Source: Saccoglossus kowalevskii
Taxonomy: Eukaryota; Hemichordata; Enteropneusta; Harrimaniidae
Assembly: GCF_000003605.2 (NCBI RefSeq)
Contig: NW_003155258.1
Coordinates: 13,586 to 37,986, forward strand
Direction: 5' to 3'
Length of the DNA: 24,401 nt
The position numbers and the translations under genes are program-made. The number at the start of each line of letters is the position of its first letter. The first letter of the stretch is position 1. The notes below the pieces were generated by a model. It was not told the DNA's origin. It worked only from the letters and a program-made list of their open reading frames with translations, and did no database searches. This document shows positions 1-8,000 of the stretch, one piece after another.

Positions 1-487
1 TCAAAATCTAGCTTGGGACAGGTACATTATCACCTGGGACAGGCATTTTTATTTCAAAATCTAGCTGGGGACAGGTACATTATCACCTGGGACAGGCATT
101 TTTATTTCAAAATCTAGCTAGGGACAGGTACATTATCACCTGGGACAGGCATTTTTATTTCAAAATCTAGCTAGGGACAGGTACATTATCACCTGGGACA
201 GGCATTTTTATTTCAAAATCTAGCTAGGGACAGGTACATTATCACCTGGGACAGGCATTTTTATTTCAAAATCTAGCTAGCGACAGGTACATTATCACCT
301 GGGACAGGCATTTTTATTTCAAAATCTAGCTTGGGACAGGTACATTATCACCTGGGACAGGCATTTTTATTTCAAAATCTAGCTAGGGACAGGTACATTA
401 TCACCTGGGACAGGCATTTTTATTTCAAAATCTAGCTAGGGACAGGTACATTATCACCTGGGACAGGCATTTTTATTTCAAAATCTG
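1..487. repeat. 53-bp minisatellite, nine copies plus a partial
   Basis: Units begin at 1, 54, 107, 160, 213, 266, 319, 372 and 425, with a tenth partial unit at 478-487. Each starts TCAAAATCTAGCT and ends in GGCATTTTTATT. Inside each unit GGGACAGG occurs twice, about 22 bp apart, so the unit may itself stem from a smaller duplication. Copies differ almost only at the bases after CTAGCT (TGGG, GGGG, AGGG, AGCG), which points to recent homogenisation. The array runs off the left edge, so its full length is unknown. No reading frame or promoter is apparent in it. Confidence 0.97.
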
Positions 488-1086
488 TACAATGGCCAAA
501 TAACTTTTAAACATTTAAAATTTTTAAACATCCTAATGATTTTGATAGATCAAGAATTACGATTGTTTTTAAAAAAAAGGAGGCGATTGGCATTTCGAAA
601 CACATATAAAACCTGAACCAAAACTTGGATTGTTCCTGTTTCTATGAGAATCATAGAAGTAAATGAAAAATAAACAATATTATAACCCCCTCCCCCCTTT
701 GATGATTTTTTCCATAGCATGAAATACAGGTTCCTGTATTTGAACAAAACTATATTACAATTACTGATGGAGAGATTTATGAAGCAAATAATACATTTCA
801 TGCAATGTTTTATTGTAGATATCTATCATACTCGACCACATTAGCACCCAGTGTACTCTACTCAGAAAATCATGATTTTTAGGGGTGGGCTCTTACCCGA
901 GCACCCTCCCTCGGAAAAGAGAGCAAATGACAATTTTAGTTCACAATGTGACAAGTTGAGAGGGATATTACGACTTTGGGGGGAAATAAAATTATGAAAT
1001 TAGTTGTGTCATCATTTACTTTTACAATGAAGGAACAGAAATAAATGGTCACAAAAAATACGCACATTTTATTACAATATTCAAAT
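488..1086. other. Non-coding stretch with a poly(A) signal for the ORF at 1087-1392
   Basis: AT-rich sequence with short homopolymer runs (A8 near 570, a C-rich tract near 686-698) and no supported exon. Bases 1068-1073 read AATAAA on the minus strand, 14 bp past the stop codon of the minus-strand ORF that ends at 1087. A segment near 879-897 (GGGTGGGCTCTTACCCGAGC) resembles one near 1735-1755, which suggests two decayed copies of a dispersed repeat. Confidence 0.5.
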
Positions 1087-1392
1087 TTACTCAAATTTAC
1101 AAGTTAAAAATTTTAGAGCCTGTTGGAACACAGTCAAAGTCATATCTTCACCATTATCTTCATTGTCGAATGTATTGGATCGTACACAAACTCCTAATGA
1201 AAAGCACTTTTCGCCATGTTTTCTCGCATGATTTGACTTGCAACAACGTCCTTTGACCTCTGTTATTAACCAATCAGAATGCTGTGTTGTACGAATACAA
1301 TTCTTCAGAAATTCCTGAAGACTTTCTGGTAACGCAATGCGGAAGTGAATTATTGATGTTGCAGTACGATCTGTAGCAATTGATTTCGGCAA
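1087..1392 (-). CDS. Unassigned ORF, possible terminal exon
   Basis: This is an open minus-strand frame of about 100 codons that I cannot assign to a family. The likely coding part begins after a splice-acceptor-like sequence (TTGCTACAG, then AT CGT ACT), which would be a phase-1 entry, so the leftmost codons may be intronic. The peptide contains a Cys/His-rich patch (CCKSNHARKHGEKC) followed by an acidic stretch (DNEDNGED) and a TLTVFQQALKFL tail. An AATAAA lies 14 bp past the stop, as expected for a last exon. No in-frame ATG starts it. It could be the 3' exon of an unseen gene, an alternative 3' exon of the CCDC172-like gene upstream on the same strand (exon 5 of that gene ends in the matching phase 1), or chance. 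The human CCDC172 C-terminus as I recall it does not look like this peptide. Confidence 0.35.
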   Translation of the reverse strand: MPKSIATDRTATSIIHFRIALPESLQEFLKNCIRTTQHSDWLITEVKGRCCKSNHARKHGEKCFSLGVCVRSNTFDNEDNGEDMTLTVFQQALKFLTCKFE

Positions 1393-1873
1393 ATAAATGC
1401 CATGAATTTTTTTTTCAAAAAACAGTAACTAGCAATTTTTGATAGGTAAACTGAATATGGCATGAAATATTTTATAATATTGCATTTCACTTTCATTAAC
1501 AGGTCATTGTCGTGACTTTTACCGACCATTATCATGGTCTACATATTCACAACATTTTGACAGCGATCGATATCCACACTGTATCATTTAAAAACAATGA
1601 CCAGTATTCAGAAAAGTGTTAAACAATGATCAAAGACCAAGTTTTATGATTATACAGTCAAATTAGGAGCATTTGAAGGGAATTGGCGCTCAGCCGAACG
1701 TGAAACCGAAAATAGAAATGTCCCAAAAGTGGGGGATGGGCGCTAACCCGAGCATGGGCTCTCAGCTGTGATTTGGCTCGGAGTATAGCCACTGTATACT
1801 ATGAGTCAGAACAATTAACGAAGTCGGAAAGTATGGTATATACTGGCCCATAGTGTTGCAAATTACTGCAAGC
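1393..1873. other. Non-coding stretch downstream of the CCDC172-like gene
   Basis: No exon could be supported here. It contains a decayed repeat around 1728-1760 that is similar to 879-897, and a short palindrome near 1781-1803 (AGTATA / TATACT arms around GCCACTG). I looked for the missing C-terminal exon of the CCDC172-like gene on the minus strand and did not find it. Confidence 0.4.
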
Positions 1874-2028
1874 TCATTCAATGTCATAAAGTGTCAGAAG
1901 AAGGAGAATAACTATATAGATATACTTTTTAAATCCTTGGTCAGTCTGTGGATGCCTTGCCACCTGTAGTTTTTCTTGTTCTAAACCTTTGAGTATATTC
2001 TGTTGTTTGGAGATGCTGATATCCAAAT
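1874..2028 (-). CDS. CCDC172: CCDC172-like exon 6 (last exon visible)
   Basis: The acceptor is TTTAATTTGTAG. The frame reads DLDISISKQQNILKGLEQEK, then VARHPQTDQGFKK, and reaches a stop at 1876-1874. The family match ends near PQTDQGFKK. What follows (YIYIVILLLLTLYDIE) is hydrophobic and unlike the charged family C-terminus. A possible donor AAAAA then GTATAT ends the exon at 1926 in phase 2, which would place the true last exon elsewhere, probably left of the window. A weaker donor (CTACAG then GTGGCA) also exists. Confidence 0.7.
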
Positions 2029-5000
2029 CTACAAATTAAATAAAATAGTAAAACATAGTTAATCTCTGGTGACCTTTGTTACATAACATTATTTCCTTTA
2101 TCATACTGGTAGTTTGTTTCAATATGAATATGAATTATCATAGTTTTGAAAACCAACACGTTTTAGGATTGAAACAGCAGTGGGGAATCAGTCTACCAAA
2201 AGTTGAATGATGTAAATATCTTACAAAAACATTGGTGCCTGATTTGTTTATTAATTATTTCCGGTTTTATTCAAAGTGATTCAGATATTTTAGTATAAAA
2301 ACAAAAGCCTCATTTCAGAAAAAAAAAGGAATTGTGAAACATACAAGATAACAGAAAATCTTAGCTGGTTTTTGCTCAAGTATTTTGTACAGGTATCTCT
2401 GTCATAAATTAATGATTTTATACTGCCGCAAATTATATATTTATTGTGCCATGACTGTATTATTTGAAAAGTAAAAAGCACCCTCTAGGGATAACTATTA
2501 CGTTGCAAGCTCTGCTTTGTATGAAAATTAACTAACATGTTTCTAAAAAATAGTTAATATGTGTTCAGTGGAGAAGAAACTCAACAGTACTGTTTGCCTC
2601 CTGAGAATCTACATCTTCAAACTCTGTCTTTGAAGTGTGTTTTTAAATTATTATAAAAGTTTGATAATTGTGTTCTAACAACTGAGACAAATTTTGATTT
2701 TCAAAATTGATATACTTTCGACAAAGAAATTTTCTGTCAAATGAACTGTATGTCAAATACAAAATTTTGAGTACCATTTCCCTTTCAAAACGTTTTGCCT
2801 GTTATGTATTTTTGCAGTATATTTGTTTTAATAACTTTGGACTAAACAGACATAATTTTTTATTGGCTTCAGATCTTGATCAAAAGTTTGCCATCCAAAG
2901 GGTTATTCATATGAGTGCTTATATCTATTATCTGACATATTGTTTTCTGTTAAGATTTTGAATACGATTTTCTCAATTTTTGCACGATATTTCCACACAG
3001 GATATCTGCCGATTGCACTAAGGTAAGATTTTATACTGATGAATTAGGTGACCAAGTTTGACACAGTTCTGAATAGAATTAGTAATGTTATTGTGCACAC
3101 ATTAACAATTATTGACAACAGACATTTTTTTTCCTTAATAGACCTCTTTCTTTCCCGTTCCGTTTACATTTTTTGATATGGGCAAGGTAATAAAAAAGTA
3201 AATATTGAATCTCTGGTCTCACCTGCAAACATTTAGACAGAAAACAAGTCACTGTCTTTTTGTATTTTGCTGAATTATCAGTTCAGTGCACAAAATGGAG
3301 ATATAAAATGATCTACATACAGTTTGAAAATGTTATTGTTGGGGTATTTCCTTCCACTGATTCATAAATATGATTAATTGGTGGAAACATTTACACCACA
3401 AGTCCTGTTCAGGCTAAGATTTGAGCTAATCTTATATATTTGTATATCACAGGCTAAGAAAAGCCCAAACTTGCTAAGAATACGTAAATCTTCAGTCCTA
3501 TTAACTATGATTACTCAGTACAGTAACCAAAAAGATTACATGTTAGTTTTATGGTTATAAAACAATACCAAACCAAATTCATAACATGCAAATTCAATAA
3601 CAGGAAGCACAAAGTTTCATCGTTAGTTCAATTTTTTCTCAAAACAATGTTCCTAGATGTGCTCGCATTGATTGTCATGTCAGAAATAATTAACATACTG
3701 AAATGAATTGTTATGAATAGTAAATATTCAAAATGAACACTCAACACAATGGGCGCTTAGCTAATGATCTGGATCAGGTCTTAAAAACAGATCTGATTTC
3801 ATCTATACTTATGGATTCTTAGCCTGTGCTGAGATTTTGTGCACATTTTCTTAGCACAGACTAGCATTTTTGACCTCTTTGCCAGTGCTACGAGGCTTCG
3901 CGCGAACACAACTTTAGCCACAAATATCTTGGCAGTATTAAAATCAGGATGAAATTTGCACAGTTGTTACATAAAACTAGGTCTGTCATGAATTATTGTT
4001 TTTTTGTTTTTTGTTATCCCCATGCAAATTTTGTTGATGAAATTGTTGTTAAACTTGCAGTATTTATTATCAAATCCTGCTTTAGCAACTGCATTGCTGT
4101 TTAAATTGTGCTGGCAACTTTTAAAATGTGAGAGCAATTGTTGTACATTTATCTACAAGTTTGATAACAAACACTACAAGTGTTACATCAACAAAACTGT
4201 TCATTGACATTATCAGACCAACCTCTTAGTCTGCCATCAATGTGTGATTTTGCTAATTTTTTTTGCAGTCGCTCTTTCTCATTCTGCAGCTGTCGATATA
4301 CTTCCTCATGCTTTTTGAAAATGGCAAGTTCTATAAAAAACAAAATAATTAGTCCATCAACTGCCTTCAGTTGATTAATATACAGTATTTAAAGTGTTGT
4401 TATCTGCAACTATCATACATTTTTTTCTAATGTTGTTGAAGTGTTGAATGACTTGATGCCCTACAAAATAGTCTTATAACATCCTTCACAACTGCTCTTT
4501 TTAAAAAAAAGTCATGCTCTTATCCCAGTAATACCATTCAAGCCCTCTATATTAAAATGTTAATGCAAATTTTATAAGCACTGTGGATACAGTTCCAGTG
4601 AAGAATGCATGATAACTGTATTATGTGGTGGTTGCAAAAAATAAATATTAGTTATTTTAATATGATTCTGTAACAAAATAACTGGCTACAGTGCAATACT
4701 ACATCTGGGGCCATAATATAATTTGAACACTGGGTGGCGCTATACCCATAATCACTGATTTTAGTGAAAATAACATAAAATATGCAATTGTAGTGTTGCT
4801 GTGTGCACAATGGTTTCAATTGAATGTCCTTAGCTATCTACAGGTGATATATTAATTATCAGTGATATCGTTCCTCATAAAACTGTGTAATTAATTTGAA
4901 TGAATCAGTTGGTTCTGGGAATTAAATACAGGTCAAACTTAGAGGGCGTCATAGGGCAACAACCATACCACAATAAATACACAACACACATTGATATGCA

Positions 5001-8000
5001 AATGTGTTACATTATATGCTGGCTGAGCTTGGGAGGGCACTGGGAAACTACAACTACAAAATGACTATGAAACAAAAGTCCCCCTGGAAAGAAAGGCTAA
5101 AAGAAACACAATGCAGAAATACATTACACAAAGCAAAGCAAAATGATAAAATATAAAAGACAAAATTCAAAGGCAAATAAAAGCTTAGAAAACATAAAAA
5201 AATAAAAAAAAATAGCAATCAAAAGTCACATTTCAGACAGCAGAAATAAAATTGCATCCACTCACTTTGCAAATGTATGGGTCGGGTGGGTGAACGGGCT
5301 GCTAGCAAAGTTAAAAGGTGGTGCTGGCTCAGGCTGTGAGGCAAAGATGCAACTAATTAGAAATAGGAATTATACAATGAATAGTTTTCTTTCGGGGGGG
5401 AGGTGAATTATAGGTTCAATTTCCTTTTTGGTGATACACTATGGAACATAAATGAAATTGTTGGAAATACCTCATCCGCTTTAATTCGGAAATATGTAAC
5501 TGATTTATGGCAATATAGAAAAGAAATGATGAATGTAATTTAAAGATATGTATTACTGTTTTCATGGTGCTGATACAAAGGTTGAATAAACATTATTATT
5601 ATTATATAGCAGTCAAAAGTCACATTTCAGACAGCAGAATTAAAAGTGCACCCACTCACTTTGCAAAAGGGTGGGTCGGGTGGGTGAACGGGCTGCTTGC
5701 AAAGTTAAAAGGTGGTGCTGGCTCAGGCTGCGAGGCAAAGATGCAACTAATTAGAAATAGGAATTATACACCACAGATTGACTGTTTATTTATATTAAAT
5801 CAGCAATAAGCTGGCTTGTTATTGGCTGAGGATGCCAAGCCCACTTCAGCCTCGAACATGATTGGCTCTGGTGGGAATGCCCACAACTGACCTTTCAGGG
5901 AGGCAGGCAGCGGATTAATTTAATGCATTTAAAACATGTTCATAATTAACATAGTCATTACTTTACTATTGGCAAAAAAAGCTTAATGTGTTTATCAAAA
6001 CACAATAATGACACAGAAAGGAACAGCAGTATATGGTCTCAAGAACTAAAACTAAGGTATACAAAATAATGATAAAACTACAAAAACTGAATTTTAACTA
6101 CAATGCATTTTACCTTCCTAGTAAAAATTGATAGAAATTGGTTAACTATATAGTGTATGGGCAAAGACCAGACAATAATTTAAACTTGCCTTTTTCAAGT
6201 TCCTTTTCTTCTTTCCTTAGGTGTTCAAGTTTCTCCTGAGAATCATTTTCTCTTGACTGTTTCCCCTTTCCAATTAAATCATATTTTTTATTGAAATGCT
6301 GAACTTCAAATACAAAACTATCTTTTTCTTTACTATATTTTTTCTCTAAATTTTCCTGTGTAAATAATAATAATAAATAATAAATAAATAATATAGGCAA
6401 CATGTAACTGAGACAAAAATTGATAAATAGTACTACTAAAAATTAAGCTCTATACCATCTGACAATTAAATAAATAATATTGAGAAAAAAGTCCTACCAG
6501 GTCTGCCAAACTCTTCATATGTTGCTGCTGTAATTCTTGAAGTTGTTCTTTAAGAATAGTTTCTTTATTACTGTTCAATTTTAGATTTAGTTCTTCTTCT
6601 GCTAGAAGTTGGAACTGAAAATTTAAAATAACACCTTCAATTCAATTGTTAATATCACTATTTTATAACTGTGAAAAGTAGCACCTGTACCTAATTATGT
6701 AAGTTTGATTACCGGTACACGTAAGTTTGTGAAAGTAAACAAGAAAAAAAAGTAATTGCATTACATAGTCCTGTGAGTTCTCAAGTTTAAGAAATATATA
6801 AAGTTTAAACAGAAACAGTCTGAGAAAGTCAGAGACATTTTTGGTTTCCAAACTGCTTTCAAACTAAAACAAAATTGGCATCAGTAGACCACTTTAAGTC
6901 CAATCTGATAAACAAAGTTTGATGAATTTTTAACATTAAAATGGTTGCCATTCATCCATCTTGAATCTGATCATCAAACAATTATACATGCATATGTGGG
7001 GCATGATGTATGACATATACACGGTTTGAATATGATTGGTCATGGCATGTCAGAAATATGGCTCAAGATTGAAAAGCATTAGTTAAAACATAATTGCCAC
7101 TGGTCGGCCATTTTGAATCCATTCTGAAAAACTAAATTACATGCATCAAGGTCTTATAATGCCTAATGTATGTAACAAGTTTGAATGAATGAATGAAATG
7201 AATGAAATCCACCTATATGCAACCAAGGTCTGGTTGAAAAAGAAAGGTTGAACATATGTCGCCCAAAAATTTGAATGTGATTCGACAACACATATCTGAG
7301 ATACACATGGATACTGCACGAAGGTCAAAACTTAAGTTTTCAAAGAACTAAAAACAAACAACTTTATAACAATCCACAGGGACAACACAATCAACACAAG
7401 TACACTACATTATACGTTTACATCAGTGAGAATGATATGGACATTAAAAAGCGATGCCAAGTATGTGATTAACATAATTAGTTATTGCACCCCAGAGAAA
7501 ATAGATATACTGTAGAACTGGAAATTATTTGCATATTGCAGTTTTATTTTTGTGTAATTTGTGGAAAAAACAATAAGCATGAAATTAAAAATGTATGAAT
7601 AGTTTGTGTGGCTGGAATTATTTTTTTAAGACTTTGATCCTTATGTACGCATCTTATTAAACTGAATGAATATTCTATAGCTTGTCTGCCATTATTATAT
7701 TTTACCATGTAGTCTATGATTGTACTAGTATTTTATACAATTATAATGTTCAAACCATGTAAATAATGTTCATTCCCATTATTTACAATGACACCTGGGG
7801 TGAGAAAAACAAATCTACAGGAAAAAATACCATATTGACACACACAAAAAAACAAAACAAATTTAAGTTGTTTACTGCAACATCATCCTGAAATAAAAAA
7901 GAAAAAAATCTCCCTTCCTAGTATTTCTAATGATCAATGGCACAATGGTTGAAATTAAAAGTACATCGCCTGTCCATCGGTCTGGTTGAAGAATAAAATT

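Larger units (their letters stand above)
4331..6189 (-). other. Intron 4 of the CCDC172-like gene (GC-AG)
   Basis: The intron begins GCAAGT on the minus strand at 6189 and ends TTTTTTATAG at 4331. It hosts the 165-bp direct repeat pair and the retro-like insert at 5212-5770. An A-rich tract at about 5189-5213 precedes the first repeat copy. The segment 5810-5915 is less AT-rich and contains two ATTGGCT motifs, but nothing further supports a promoter there. Confidence 0.6.

Noticed and set aside
1-487. The 53-bp direct repeats as a CRISPR-like array
   Set aside because: The whole unit repeats without unique spacers, and the host is clearly eukaryotic. It is a minisatellite.
5820-5900. Two ATTGGCT motifs as a promoter
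   Set aside because: They lie deep inside an intron, and no start of a transcript or CpG clustering supports them.
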